From positions 1 through 64,000 of the forward strand of contig NZ_QDKQ01000035.1 in assembly GCF_003116815.1 (NCBI RefSeq): a DNA stretch of 64,000 nucleotides. The letters run 5' to 3'. The stretch comes from Caulobacter endophyticus. Lineage in GTDB: Bacteria > Pseudomonadota > Alphaproteobacteria > Caulobacterales > Caulobacteraceae. Made by a program: the position numbers and the translations under genes. The notes under the pieces are model-generated. The model saw nothing but the letters and a program-made list of their open reading frames with translations, made no database searches and was not told the origin of the DNA. Positions 7,895-16,642 of the stretch are shown here, piece by piece. Positions within the stretch are counted from its first letter, which is position 1. Each line of letters begins with the position of its first letter.

Positions 7895-10090
7895 TCAGTC
7901 CTTCTTGCCGGCGCCGCTCGCGAGGATCCAGACCGTCTGGGGCTTGTCGACAGCCTTGCCCTTGTCGTTGACGAGGCCCAGCTGAAGCGTGCGGCCAGGC
8001 GCCAGATTATGCAGCGAAAGGCTGGCGGAGCCCGCGGCGCTGATCTGCCAGCGCCCGTCCGTCGACGCCAATGGCGCCCCGACCATGTTGCTCACGGCGG
8101 CGATATCGCCTCCCGACACCGACAGGAACACCGGCCCGTCCTTGCCGTCCGTCTTGGCGGCTCGGACCACGAGCCGCCCCTGGCCATCCTGAGCCGCCAG
8201 CACCATGTCGGTCGACAGGGCCAGGCTGAAAGGCGGCGAGGGATCCTTCTCCGGCGGCGGCGCGGTGAACTTGACCTGCCTGTAGACGACAGGGCAGCCC
8301 GGGGTCGAAGCCAGCAGGTTTCTTCCGTTCTCCACCTTCAGGCAATTGGGGTCCGCGCCGGCGCCGGCCACGCCGTTGCGCACGTCGAAGGCGATCCCGT
8401 TCTCGAGTGCGAAAAGCCGGACCTCGCCTGGAGACGAGTCCGTGAGCCCGTACTCCGTAAGGGCCGGAAAACTGGCCTCGACAGTCGCGCCGCCCGACGA
8501 GGTCGTCACCGATGAAGCCGGGATGACCGTCGCGCCGGACACCAGTTGCGCGCCGAGCTTGCGGTTGGCCAGGCCGCCGCCTTGCTGCAGCCGCGCCGTC
8601 GCCCCCGCCTTGCCGACACTCAGCAGGACCGTCTGGTCGGTTGGCGGCAGAACCCCGACCGGAGTCGTCATGTCGAACTTGAGCAAGGTATGGCTGAAAC
8701 GATTGACGCGCTTCCAGGCGGCGAAGTCGGAATAGAGCCCGACCAGACGCGGTGTGACGTCCAGCTTACTGTTGCTGTAGAACGCCTGGGCGGCGTCGGC
8801 GCGGAACGTCTCCCACTTGCCGTCGGTCGCGGCGATGACAAGATGCTCAAGCACGCCTGCGCGCGCGGTCTCCAGTTCACGCGCTTTGGTGAAGGTTCCA
8901 TTCACGGCGATCTCTTCTTCGCTCAGGCCGTAGTCGCCGAGCACCTGCTTGCGCCACGCCGCGTACTGGACCGCCGGCCGCTGGGGCAGCGGCTTGCCGC
9001 TGATGGCGTTGATGTAGTCGGTGCGCGCAACCGCGGTGATCGCGCGCGTATCCTCGCTCTGGCCGCAAGGCATGGCGACGACCACGAGCGAGACGTTCTG
9101 GGTGCGCGGCGCCATCGACCACTTCGAGGTGGTGTTGGAGGACGCCCCAAAGCGTACCCGTACGGTGTCGTTCGAGAGCTTGCCGACGGTGAAAAGGCTG
9201 TTGAGGTCCTTGCCCAGCCGCTGTTCGAGATCGTCCGCGGTCTTGCGCGCGCCGACCGACAGGCCCGTCGCATTGAGCATGGCCAGGAGCGACAATCCCA
9301 GCTGGCGCACGTTCTGGGTGCTGTCGGAACTGAGAATGCCCTCCAGGTTGTCGGTGACCAGCAGCGGCATGACGCCGAGATTGCGACAGCCCGTACCCGT
9401 GTCGACGAAGCCGTTCTTGTCGGGCTGCGGCGGGGTGAGGTCACCGTCTAGAAACGAGATATTGGTGTAGACGTCGTAGGGCAGGTTTCGACGCAGGGGC
9501 AGGTTGGACACCTGCAGGCGAACCACGAAGGCCCGGCCGCCCTTGGCGATCGCCGCGTCCTCGATGTAGCGGCTGATCAGCGCCGCCTCCTGCTTCAGCG
9601 CCGCGGCGGCGAGATAGGTCAGCATGGGGTCTGACCCCGTCGCGACCCAGCCGTCCGGCGCGCCGGCGAGGCCAGAGGCCGTGCCCGCTATGAGGTCGGG
9701 CTTTGCGACCTGCGACAGGTCGCCAGACGCGCGCGTGGTGTCGGTCTGGCTGTTGGTGGTCGTGACCCCATCGGTGTCGGTCTTGCTGGTGGCGACGGTC
9801 GTCTGGGCCACCGTGGGCGCGGCCGCCTGGAGGGTCAGCGCGACCACGTCCAGCGCGCGCTTCTGGGACAGCGCCGTCGAAGGGATGACCTTTGCCAGCG
9901 CCTCGGCTTCAGTGAGCGGGAATTTCGGTTGCAGATCCGCCCTGACGGCCTCCCAGGGCGTTATCGACATGATCGTGACGTGGGTCGATCCGGCTTCGTC
10001 GGCATAGCGCACCGACGCTGGCCCCGCCGCGACAGGGCTGGCCGTGGCGGCCACGCCAGCGGCGACGATCGAAGTAAAAACGCGCGCCAT
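7895..10090 (-). CDS. Large exported protein of unknown function
   Basis: 731 residues beginning MARVFTSIVAAGVAATASPV, a likely signal peptide ending near ASPVAAGPA. Residues about 100-145 are rich in Thr, Ser, Asp and Gln (linker-like). A folded region follows with FVVRLQVSNLPLRRNLPYDV and NISFLDGD, and mid-protein GCRNLGVMPLLVTDNLEGIL. The C-terminal third is rich in short Ser/Gly/Thr beta-type patterns. The chain ends with a short domain (LSLHNLAPGRTLQLGLVNDKG). I recognise no family and no catalytic motif. Codon use looks native. It is divergent from the patatin-like gene, with a perfect 9-base-pair-arm inverted repeat just upstream of its start. Confidence 0.72.
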   Translation of the reverse strand: MARVFTSIVAAGVAATASPVAAGPASVRYADEAGSTHVTIMSITPWEAVRADLQPKFPLTEAEALAKVIPSTALSQKRALDVVALTLQAAAPTVAQTTVATSKTDTDGVTTTNSQTDTTRASGDLSQVAKPDLIAGTASGLAGAPDGWVATGSDPMLTYLAAAALKQEAALISRYIEDAAIAKGGRAFVVRLQVSNLPLRRNLPYDVYTNISFLDGDLTPPQPDKNGFVDTGTGCRNLGVMPLLVTDNLEGILSSDSTQNVRQLGLSLLAMLNATGLSVGARKTADDLEQRLGKDLNSLFTVGKLSNDTVRVRFGASSNTTSKWSMAPRTQNVSLVVVAMPCGQSEDTRAITAVARTDYINAISGKPLPQRPAVQYAAWRKQVLGDYGLSEEEIAVNGTFTKARELETARAGVLEHLVIAATDGKWETFRADAAQAFYSNSKLDVTPRLVGLYSDFAAWKRVNRFSHTLLKFDMTTPVGVLPPTDQTVLLSVGKAGATARLQQGGGLANRKLGAQLVSGATVIPASSVTTSSGGATVEASFPALTEYGLTDSSPGEVRLFALENGIAFDVRNGVAGAGADPNCLKVENGRNLLASTPGCPVVYRQVKFTAPPPEKDPSPPFSLALSTDMVLAAQDGQGRLVVRAAKTDGKDGPVFLSVSGGDIAAVSNMVGAPLASTDGRWQISAAGSASLSLHNLAPGRTLQLGLVNDKGKAVDKPQTVWILASGAGKKD

Positions 10091-10103
10091 GACCCCACCC
10101 CAG

Positions 10104-10122
10104 AAAAGAACGTCGTTCTTTT
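10104..10122. promoter_or_regulatory. Inverted repeat upstream of the exported protein
   Basis: AAAAGAACGTCGTTCTTTT: two 9-base arms around a single central T. It lies 14-32 bases upstream of the minus-strand start at 10090 and about 110 bases upstream of the divergent patatin gene. Its position suits a repressor or activator site; the protein is unknown. A structured 5' leader is the alternative. Confidence 0.5.
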
Positions 10123-10231
10123 AGCCAATTAACGCTATAGTTGCGAGCGCTCAAGCTTGTAAAGTTTTTCATCCACCCCAGGTTGATTTCGACATGGGCG
10201 CTCAGCGCCCTTTGGCGCGGGAGGCCGGTCG

Positions 10232-11266
10232 ATGGCGGACGCGAACACGAAACTGCGCAAGGCTGGACTTGTCTTCCAGGGCGGCGGCGCCCTGGGCGCC
10301 TTCGAACTGGGGGTGGCCCGCGCGATCTATGGACCGCATAGCAGGTTCGAGCCCGACGTCATCTCAGGCGTTTCGATCGGCTCGATCAACGCCGTGCTGC
10401 TGGCGCGTCCGGCGCGATCCATGACCGGATTGCAGGCCCTCGAAAGCTTCTGGCGCGACGTGGCGGTCAATCATTGGCTATCGATCTGGCTGGGCGCCTC
10501 GGCGTCGTCCTTGGGCGTTCCAGGCTTCTACAGCCCCGACCTGCCCTGGCTTCCGTCGCGCACGAGCCTCTACGACATCAGGCCGCTCATTCGAACCCTG
10601 CAAGCGCTGGTGGACTTCGATGGCCTGGCCGACCCCAGCGCCCAACCACAGCTGATGCTCGGGACCATAAACATCGAAACCGGCAAGTCGGTGATCTTCG
10701 ACAGCCGGGAAAAGGGCCTGGAGCTGAAGCACATCCTGGCCAGCGCCAGCTTGCCGCCGAGCTTTCCTGGCGTATCCATCGACGGCAAGATCCATTGGGA
10801 CGGCGGCATATTCGACAACACGCCGCTGGGGGCGGTCATCGAGCATCTCGACGCCCCGGACCCCGAAATCCTGGTGGTCAATCTGTTCCCCAACGAGAAC
10901 CCGCCGCCGACCACCCTGGCGGAGGTGTCCCAGGTCCTGACCAACATCCTCTTCGCCAACAAGACCGATGCGGACCTGCGCTTGATGGAGAAGTTCAATG
11001 CGGTCGCCGATCTCTTGGATTTCATCGACCGCACATTTCCCGACTCCGAAATTCACAAGACGCGCGAGTACGCCTTGCTGCGCCGCTATCGCCGTGTCCC
11101 AAAGGTGCTGAACGTCAATCGCACCGCCACGAACAAGGCTTCGGAATCGTCGGACTTTTCACGCGACGGCATCCAGGGCCGGGCGCGCGAAGGCGAAAGA
11201 CTGACCCGCATCGCGCTCAGGGACGCCGGACTGATGGAGGCGTCTTTCGCGAATACCGAAGGCTGA
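10232..11266 (+). CDS. Patatin-like phospholipase
   Basis: 344 residues, cytoplasmic or peripheral, with no signal peptide. Patatin Ser-Asp dyad elements are present: oxyanion loop QGGGALGAFELG (about 16-27), nucleophile elbow GVSIGS with Ser about 48, and DGGIFDN with Asp about 190. The fold is a lipid acyl hydrolase. The start is supported by GGGAGG eight bases upstream. The C-terminal third carries FANKTDADLRLMEKFNAVAD and a predicted helical tail. Proteins of this subfamily have an extra C-terminal region of unknown role. It is divergent from the exported 731-residue protein, and the next gene is convergent within six bases. Confidence 0.88.
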   Translation: MADANTKLRKAGLVFQGGGALGAFELGVARAIYGPHSRFEPDVISGVSIGSINAVLLARPARSMTGLQALESFWRDVAVNHWLSIWLGASASSLGVPGFYSPDLPWLPSRTSLYDIRPLIRTLQALVDFDGLADPSAQPQLMLGTINIETGKSVIFDSREKGLELKHILASASLPPSFPGVSIDGKIHWDGGIFDNTPLGAVIEHLDAPDPEILVVNLFPNENPPPTTLAEVSQVLTNILFANKTDADLRLMEKFNAVADLLDFIDRTFPDSEIHKTREYALLRRYRRVPKVLNVNRTATNKASESSDFSRDGIQGRAREGERLTRIALRDAGLMEASFANTEG

Positions 11267-11271
11267 CCGCC

Positions 11272-11898
11272 CTATCGCGCGGCCCGCGCCCGCCACGCCT
11301 CCGGTTCGTCGAAGCGACCGGCCCAGAGGCCGGCCCTGTCTTCCTCGGCGTCGGACTCCGGTTCCGAATACTGGCCCTCGCGGTCGAGCGCCCAGCCCTG
11401 GCGGACCATGGCCAGGTTCAGGGAACTGAGGTCCGAGGCGCATGGCGCGGCGGCGTCCGCGCAGGGGGCGTCGGCGATGAAGCACAGGCCCTGCCAGCCG
11501 TCGCCGTCCGAGGGCGGGCCTTCGGGGCGGCAGGCGACCTTGCGGCCGGCGATCAGCTTTTCCAGGTGCTCGCGCGAGGCCTGGCCGCAGGCGAAGGACG
11601 CCCCGTCCCTGTCGAGGCAGGTCTGGTCCAGTTCCGGGGCGTCGATGGTCCACAGCCTGGCCCGCATGCCCTGGATCTCCAGGGTGTCGCCCTCGACGAC
11701 GCGGGCGGGGCCGAACAGCTCGGCGCGGCCTTCGGCGTCCCTGGCGAACCGCGGCTGGGGGGCGTCAAGGTCGTGCTCGCGGGCGTCGGCGGCCTTGATC
11801 GGATGGACCCGAGGACGGGCGGCGTCGTAGGCGTAGACCGCCGCGCCGGCCAGGCCGACCACGACCAGCAGGCCGATCAGGATCCTGGACCGGCGCAT
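11272..11898 (-). CDS. Membrane-anchored staphylococcal-nuclease-like protein
   Basis: 208 residues. The N-terminal anchor MRRSRILIGLLVVVGLAGAA places the rest in the periplasm. The nuclease-like domain (about 60-170) has VVEGDTLEI, RARLWTIDAPELDQ and GQASREHLEKLIAGRKVACR. This keeps the thermonuclease residues equivalent to Asp21, Arg35, Asp40 and Glu43, although Asp19 is Glu. The place of Arg87 (usually YGRTLA) reads DGWQGLCF, so the second catalytic Arg appears lost. It has several Cys residues, including paired CADAAAPCAS. The start overlaps the stop of the upstream gene (TGATG), giving translational coupling. It may be a degenerate nuclease or a binding protein. Confidence 0.75.
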   Translation of the reverse strand: MRRSRILIGLLVVVGLAGAAVYAYDAARPRVHPIKAADAREHDLDAPQPRFARDAEGRAELFGPARVVEGDTLEIQGMRARLWTIDAPELDQTCLDRDGASFACGQASREHLEKLIAGRKVACRPEGPPSDGDGWQGLCFIADAPCADAAAPCASDLSSLNLAMVRQGWALDREGQYSEPESDAEEDRAGLWAGRFDEPEAWRARAAR

Positions 11899-12323
11899 CA
11901 CTTCACCTTCTTCAGATAGGGCGCGGGCGAGCGGGCGACGCCCTCGTCGGGCACGAACCCCGTCCAGCGGGTCAGCACCCGGCCCTCCAGCTTCGACAGG
12001 GTGAAGAGGGGCGCGCCGGGCCTGTAGACCTCGACGCCGAAGCGGTTGGCCTTGGCCGGCGGCGGATAGCGCAGGAACCGCACCTCCAGCCCGTCGGGCG
12101 TGGCGTGGGTGCTGCACTGGAAGGTCTCCAGCGTCTGGAAGCCCTCGCCGTGGAATTCGCAGGCGCCGTTCTTCAGGGTCAGCCGCCAGGTCACCAGGAT
12201 CGGCGAGCCGCCGGCCGTGCGGCCGCCGTCGTGGGTGTAGGCGTAAACGCCGTCCCAGCCCTTGGCCGGGCTCGCCGAAAGCAGGGCGAGCGCAAGGGCG
12301 CTGGTCAGAAGGGATGACAGCAT
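11898..12323 (-). CDS. Exported DUF5991-like protein
   Basis: 141 residues with a signal peptide MLSSLLTSALALALLSASPA. The mature part opens GWDGVYAYTHDGGRTAGGSP and continues ILVTWRLTLKNGACEFHGEG. The G-x-Y-x-Y-x-x-DGG-x-T-x-GG-x-P pattern resembles DUF5991 lipocalin-like proteins (assignment from memory, moderate). Two Cys (GACEFHG, FQCSTHA) could form a disulfide. Its stop codon overlaps the start of the nuclease-like gene, so the two form an operon. Function unknown. Confidence 0.7.
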   Translation of the reverse strand: MLSSLLTSALALALLSASPAKGWDGVYAYTHDGGRTAGGSPILVTWRLTLKNGACEFHGEGFQTLETFQCSTHATPDGLEVRFLRYPPPAKANRFGVEVYRPGAPLFTLSKLEGRVLTRWTGFVPDEGVARSPAPYLKKVK

Positions 12324-12425
12324 CGGGCCGGCTCCTCGCAGGGCGGGACGGCCGACCGACCGATGGCGGCGCTTGCCCCGTCGGAGAGAAAAGCCGTCGG
12401 GGCGGCGGGGTTCCGCTGCGAGCCC

Positions 12426-13187
12426 CTACCCCATCCGCGCAGTCATCAGGAAGCGCTGGCGGCTCTCGGCGGCCTTGCGTTCCAGTTCCAGGCGTTCCTG
12501 CTGCTCGGTGGCGTCGAGCATGGATTCCAGCAGGCGCGAGAAGTGCAGGCGCATGGCCTGGCGGGCGGCCTTGGGATCGCGGCGGCGCAGGGCTTCGACC
12601 ACGGCCACGTGCTCGGCCTGGCGGGCGTCGCCGTCGTGGTGGCATATCGACTGGTGGGTGCGGCGGACCTCCGGATCCTCCATGCGGAACTTCCAGAGGG
12701 TCTTGATCGTGTGGATGATCACCCGGTTTCCCGAGGCGGCCGCGATGGTCATGTGGAACTCGCGGTCGACGGCCGTGGAGCGGGCGTCGTCCTCGCCGGC
12801 CGCGACCATCTGGGCCAGCAGGTCGTCGAGCTTGGCGAGATCCGCGTCGGAGATGATCGGGGCGGCCAGGGCGGCGGCCTCGCTCTCGAACAGCGAGCGG
12901 GCCTCGGTCAGTTCGAAGGCGCTGACCGTGGGCAGCCCCCCCTCGGCGCCGCCAGCGCTGTCGGCGCCGGCCGGTCCGCAGACATAGACCCCCGAGCCGG
13001 CGCGGATGCGCAGGGTTCCACGGGCCTGGAGAGCGATCTCGGCCTCGCGGACGGTGACGCGGCTGACACCCAGCCGCTCGGACATTTCGCGCTCTCCGGG
13101 CAGCCGCGAGCCTGGCGGGAACTCGCCCGCGCGAACCATGTCCGCGATCTTGTCGGCGATTTCCTCGAACAGGCGGCGGTCGGCCAT
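12426..13187 (-). CDS. FadR-subfamily GntR transcriptional regulator of the alginate cluster
   Basis: 253 residues. A winged helix at about 6-75 (IADMVRAGEFPPGSRLPGER, MSERLGVSRVTVREAEIALQ) is followed by an FCD ligand domain (about 95-235). The FCD part includes FELTEARSLFESEAAALAAP, DREFHMTIAAASGN and HQSICHHDGDARQAEHVAVV, whose Asp and His residues usually bind a metal that holds a carboxylate ligand. Known relatives sense uronates or 2-keto-3-deoxygluconate. It lies at the downstream end of the receptor/lyase cluster. A TTGGAATAGCAA site 55 bases upstream of its start suggests autoregulation and control of the cluster. The inferred role is a repressor relieved by alginate breakdown products. 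Confidence 0.88.
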   Translation of the reverse strand: MADRRLFEEIADKIADMVRAGEFPPGSRLPGEREMSERLGVSRVTVREAEIALQARGTLRIRAGSGVYVCGPAGADSAGGAEGGLPTVSAFELTEARSLFESEAAALAAPIISDADLAKLDDLLAQMVAAGEDDARSTAVDREFHMTIAAASGNRVIIHTIKTLWKFRMEDPEVRRTHQSICHHDGDARQAEHVAVVEALRRRDPKAARQAMRLHFSRLLESMLDATEQQERLELERKAAESRQRFLMTARMG

Positions 13188-13241
13188 GGCGCCCCTCTAC
13201 TGTGGTGTTGCCCTTCAAGCCATGCCCGAACCGGCCTGGAA

Positions 13242-13253
13242 TTGGAATAGCAA
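13242..13253. promoter_or_regulatory. Candidate operator of the FadR-type regulator (own promoter)
   Basis: TTGGAATAGCAA, one base off TTGGTATAGCAA, the complement of the site upstream of the alginate lyase (21966-21977). It lies 55-66 bases upstream of the regulator start. Partial palindromes of this type are known FadR/UxuR-family operators. Confidence 0.6.
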
Positions 13254-13332
13254 ACTGGTAGGCGCCGGGGTGGCGGTCATCATCAGCAGCCTGGCCAGTC
13301 GATTTCGAACCTCTTCAACCACTTAAACCCCT

Positions 13333-13372
13333 CGTCATCCCGGCCGCAGCGAAGCGGAGAGCCGGGATGACG
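13333..13372. repeat. Palindromic intergenic repeat, CGTCATCCCGGC type
   Basis: CGTCATCCCGGC and GCCGGGATGACG form perfect 12-base arms around a short GC-rich loop. It lies just beyond the stop of the TonB-dependent receptor gene. A longer relative is at 16482-16625, so it is probably a dispersed REP-like element, possibly acting as a 3' stabiliser. Confidence 0.7.
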
Positions 13373-13389
13373 AAGGAAGGGAGCCCTCC

Positions 13390-16245
13390 CTACAGCCGCG
13401 CCCGGATCGAGATGAAGAACTGCTGGCCGAAATATTGATAGTTGCGGGTGCTGCCCGGGACCGGCATCGAGTCGATCTTGACCTCGTTGAAGAGGTTCAG
13501 GCCCTGCAGGCGGATATCGACCTTCTTGTTCAGCTTGTACTGGACGTTGAAGTCGAAGACGTCGCCGCCGTCGATGTAGCGCAGCTGGGCGTTGCCGCCG
13601 ACGAAGTCCTGGTAGTAGCGCGAGCGATAGCGATAGATGCCCTGCACGCTGAGCGGGCCGTGCTCGTAATAGAGCTGGGCCGACAGCACGTGCTTGGAAT
13701 AGCCGTTCAGGCCCGCGGCCGGGATCATGCCGCCGGTCACCGCGCCGGTGTCGGCGTCGATGACGTCGCCCAGCCGGATGTCGTGGTTCCTGAAGTTGGT
13801 GATGGCGTAGTTGTAGCTCAGCTTGCCGCCGAACCCGTCCAGGGGCTTGGGCAGCCAGCTGAACTTGTTGGAAAGCGTGAACTCCGCGCCGTAGACGTGG
13901 CTCTTGTCGTCGCTATTCTGGGTCTGGGTGACCGGCACGGTGACGTTCTGGCCGTCGATGACGAACGCCTCGTCGATGGTCACCGGGATGAAGCCGCCGG
14001 TGAACTGCTTGTAGTAGAGGGTGGTGGCCAGGATGGTGTCGCGGTTGGCGTAGTATTCCAGCGCCACGTCGGCGTTCCACGACATGATCGGCTTCAGCCG
14101 CGGGCTGCCGCTGGCGACGATCTCGCCGATGGCGTCCTGGATCGAGGTGAAGTCGGTCCCGTCCTGCAGGGTGATGGTGCGGCCGGCGGCCAGGCTGCTG
14201 GGAGCCGGGCGCGACATGGCGCGATAGAGGGCGATGCGGCCCACGGTCTTGGGCGTCAGGTCGAAATTGGCGTTGACGCTGGGCAGCACGCGGAAGCTGG
14301 AGGCCTTGATCCGGGTGTCGTCGAAGGCGCCGGTCTCCACCAGCCGGATCGAGCCGTCGCTGTTGTTGACCACGTCCAGCTCGGCCCGCAGCCCCTTGGA
14401 GACGACGCTGGTGTCGACCACCCGCACCCCGAAATTGCCGCGCACCGGCATGCCGGCCGCCTCGCCCTTGTAGGAGGCCATGACGTAGCCCGACCAGACC
14501 GTCTCGGTAACGTCGGCATTGGCCACCGAGCGGGTGTCGCCGCTGCCGCCGGGATCTTCCGAGCCCAGATAGTTGCGGAACTGGCAGAGGGTGTCGAAGG
14601 TCGCCCAGCTGCGCACCGAGTGGGTGGGCGCGTCGGAGAGATAGTCCGACTGCGGGAAATTGGTGCGGCAGGCGAGGTTGACGGCCCGGTCGACCGCCAG
14701 GCTGGCCTGGTCGATGGTGACCAGGTCGTCATAGGTGGTGTAGCGGCGGCGCGAATAGCGGGCGCCGGCGTCGATGCGGCTGATGAAGCCGTCCAGGTCG
14801 TAGGCGGCATCGAAGCGGGCCGCGAAGATGCGGTCCTTCTTCTCCTCCTCCTCGCGGGTCAGGCGGGCGTCGTCGCTGTAGAGCGACCAGTCGTCGAGGT
14901 TGAAGCGCGGATCGACCGTCAGGGTCGGCGCAAAGCCGCCCCGGGCGTCGTAGGTGAAGGGGATGCGCTGGTTGTTGATGGCCGTGCGCACGCCGTAGAT
15001 GTCCAGCGGATCGGTGCGCAGGCGGGTCGAGCGGGTCAGGTCGGTGCGGGTCGTCTGGCTGTAGGAGATGTCGGCGCTGAGGGTCAGGCGATCGGTGGCC
15101 CGGAACTCGAAGTCGCCGCCGCCGCCGACATATTCCTCTTCCCGCTGGAACAGGGTCGAGACCGACTGCAGGGTGCTGTTCCCGGTCGCGTACAGCAGGC
15201 GGTGCTCGTCGTCGTACTGCACGTTGCGCAGGGCGTAGCGGGTCTCGGCGAAGCCCAGGTCGTGGCGGTCTTCCTGGTAGTTCCGCTTGGAGTATTCGAC
15301 GTCGAGATTGACGTCCCAGCGGTCGTTGGGCTGCCACTGCAGGGCGCCGAAGATCGCGTCGCGCTTTTCCCTGGCGGTCAGCTGGCGGAAGGTGATCGAA
15401 TTGGGCGCCAGGTAGAAGGGCGTGCCGGCCGCGGCCTGGGCGCGGGTCACTTCGGTGCAGTTGCCGGTGGCGTTGATGTTGGCGTTGCAGGCCAGCCAGG
15501 TGTTGGAGGCGACATAGCTTTCGGCCGGGTCGTCGACCTGGTTGCGCTGGACGCCCAGCGACACCCCGACCTCGCCCAGCCTGCCCAGCTCGTACTGGTC
15601 GACATAGCTGGCCGTGCCGCGCCAGCCCCAGGGATCCGAACCCGTGATCCGCTTCTGGTAGGGATTGTAGTTGCCCTTCAGTTCGCCCTGCAGGAGCCGC
15701 TTGCCGTAGTCGAGCGGCTTCTTGGTTTCCATCTCGATGGCGCCGGCGACGCCGCCCTCGATCAGGTCGGCCTGCTGGGACTTGTAGATCTTGATGCCGT
15801 TGAACAGCTCGGACGGGAACTGGCCGAAATTGACGGCGCGGTCGCCGCTGCCGTTGGAGGCCTCGCGGCCGTTGAAGGTCGTGGCCGACAGGAACGAGCC
15901 CAGGCCCCGCAGCGATACCTCCGTCGGGCCGTAGTTGCCGCGGTCGGCGGTGGCGCCGGTGATGGTCATGATCGCTTCGCCGATCGACTGGCCCGGCAGG
16001 TCGCCGATCTCGTTGGCCGACAGGGCGTCGACGATGGCCGTGGTGTCGCGCTTGACCGCGATCGAGTTCTGCATGGTCTGGCGGACGGCGCTGACCACCA
16101 CCTCGTCGACGGCGTTGTCGGTGATCGGCTGGTCGGTCTTGGCTTCCTGAGCGGCGGCCTGGGCGGCCATGGCGACGACCGAGGCGGCCGCGCCGCAGCT
16201 CAGGATCGTCCGCAGCCGGACGGCGATGGTGTTCGTGGCGCGCAT
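13390..16245 (-). CDS. TonB-dependent receptor, probable alginate-oligosaccharide importer
   Basis: 951 residues. The signal peptide spans about 1-32 (ending AMAAQAAAQEA). A plug domain follows with DEVVVSAVRQTMQNSIAVKR, LPGQSIGEAIMTITGATADR and VSLRGLGSFLS. The long 22-strand barrel ends QQFFISIRARL, an aromatic-rich C-terminal strand. This is the sugar-type TonB-dependent receptor class that Caulobacter uses to import oligosaccharides across the outer membrane with TonB-ExbBD energy. The substrate is inferred from neighbours: the alginate lyase, uronate-type transporter and FadR regulator. An operator-like TTCTTATACCAA lies 72 bases upstream. A palindromic repeat follows the stop. Confidence 0.9.
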   Translation of the reverse strand: MRATNTIAVRLRTILSCGAAASVVAMAAQAAAQEAKTDQPITDNAVDEVVVSAVRQTMQNSIAVKRDTTAIVDALSANEIGDLPGQSIGEAIMTITGATADRGNYGPTEVSLRGLGSFLSATTFNGREASNGSGDRAVNFGQFPSELFNGIKIYKSQQADLIEGGVAGAIEMETKKPLDYGKRLLQGELKGNYNPYQKRITGSDPWGWRGTASYVDQYELGRLGEVGVSLGVQRNQVDDPAESYVASNTWLACNANINATGNCTEVTRAQAAAGTPFYLAPNSITFRQLTAREKRDAIFGALQWQPNDRWDVNLDVEYSKRNYQEDRHDLGFAETRYALRNVQYDDEHRLLYATGNSTLQSVSTLFQREEEYVGGGGDFEFRATDRLTLSADISYSQTTRTDLTRSTRLRTDPLDIYGVRTAINNQRIPFTYDARGGFAPTLTVDPRFNLDDWSLYSDDARLTREEEEKKDRIFAARFDAAYDLDGFISRIDAGARYSRRRYTTYDDLVTIDQASLAVDRAVNLACRTNFPQSDYLSDAPTHSVRSWATFDTLCQFRNYLGSEDPGGSGDTRSVANADVTETVWSGYVMASYKGEAAGMPVRGNFGVRVVDTSVVSKGLRAELDVVNNSDGSIRLVETGAFDDTRIKASSFRVLPSVNANFDLTPKTVGRIALYRAMSRPAPSSLAAGRTITLQDGTDFTSIQDAIGEIVASGSPRLKPIMSWNADVALEYYANRDTILATTLYYKQFTGGFIPVTIDEAFVIDGQNVTVPVTQTQNSDDKSHVYGAEFTLSNKFSWLPKPLDGFGGKLSYNYAITNFRNHDIRLGDVIDADTGAVTGGMIPAAGLNGYSKHVLSAQLYYEHGPLSVQGIYRYRSRYYQDFVGGNAQLRYIDGGDVFDFNVQYKLNKKVDIRLQGLNLFNEVKIDSMPVPGSTRNYQYFGQQFFISIRARL

Positions 16246-16316
16246 TTCCGCTCCCTCCCCCTTGTCTTTTCTTATGCCGGGACCCTGCGACCTGGCCGGC
16301 GCCGCGTCAAGGCGGA

Positions 16317-16328
16317 TTCTTATACCAA
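16317..16328. promoter_or_regulatory. Candidate FadR-type operator at the receptor promoter
   Basis: TTCTTATACCAA shares TATACCAA with the lyase site TTGCTATACCAA, with two mismatches in the other half. It lies 72-83 bases upstream of the receptor start. Confidence 0.5.
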
Positions 16329-16481
16329 TTATGAGAATTCTCAGGCCAATTTTCCGAAGATCGAATTAGACCGGATTGCAGACCAATTCAGACCGGTTGC
16401 ACGGAGGCGGCCACGGCCAGGGCCGCGACGTGCGGCCGCCTCCGCGCGGTTTCCCCTTTGGGCTCGGGGAACACTCCACCT

Positions 16482-16625
16482 CGTCATCCCGGCCGTAGCG
16501 CGCAGCGCGAAGAGCCGGGACCCAGGGGCCGCCGCCATGCGCCGGCGACCGCCGGGCGGCGAACCTTGGCGCGCGGCCCAGTCCCCTGGGTCCCGGATAG
16601 CCGCTGCGCGGCTTCCGGGATGACG
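16482..16625. repeat. Long nested palindromic repeat
   Basis: Outer arms CGTCATCCCGGCCG and TTCCGGGATGACG; inner arms GGGACCCAGGGG and CCCCTGGGTCCC. The outer arms match the repeat at 13333-13372. It forms a hairpin-like element about 144 bases long, just downstream of the acetylesterase stop. It is likely a dispersed non-coding repeat rather than an insertion sequence. Confidence 0.7.
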
Positions 16626-16642
16626 GTGTGAGAGGGCCGGGC

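Larger units (their letters stand above)
16246..16642. other. Intergenic region between receptor and acetylesterase genes
   Basis: No gene seen. The receptor-proximal part is AT-richer and carries the operator-like TTCTTATACCAA (16317-16328), a perfect palindrome TGAGAATTCTCA (16332-16343), and the repeated words AGACCGG, AGACCAATTC and AGACCGGTTG (about 16368-16400). AGACCGGTCT also occurs upstream of the lyase (21983-21992). The distal part is the long palindromic repeat at 16482-16625. Confidence 0.6.

Noticed and set aside
9600..9800. Frameshift or second gene inside the exported 731-residue protein
   Set aside because: The Thr/Ser-rich stretch is in frame with both sides and looks like a linker.
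11899..13218. Upstream extension of the nuclease-like gene into a 648-residue frame
   Set aside because: It crosses the DUF5991-like gene and the FadR regulator in the wrong frame and is rich in Arg/Pro/Gly. The true start overlaps the upstream stop at 11898.
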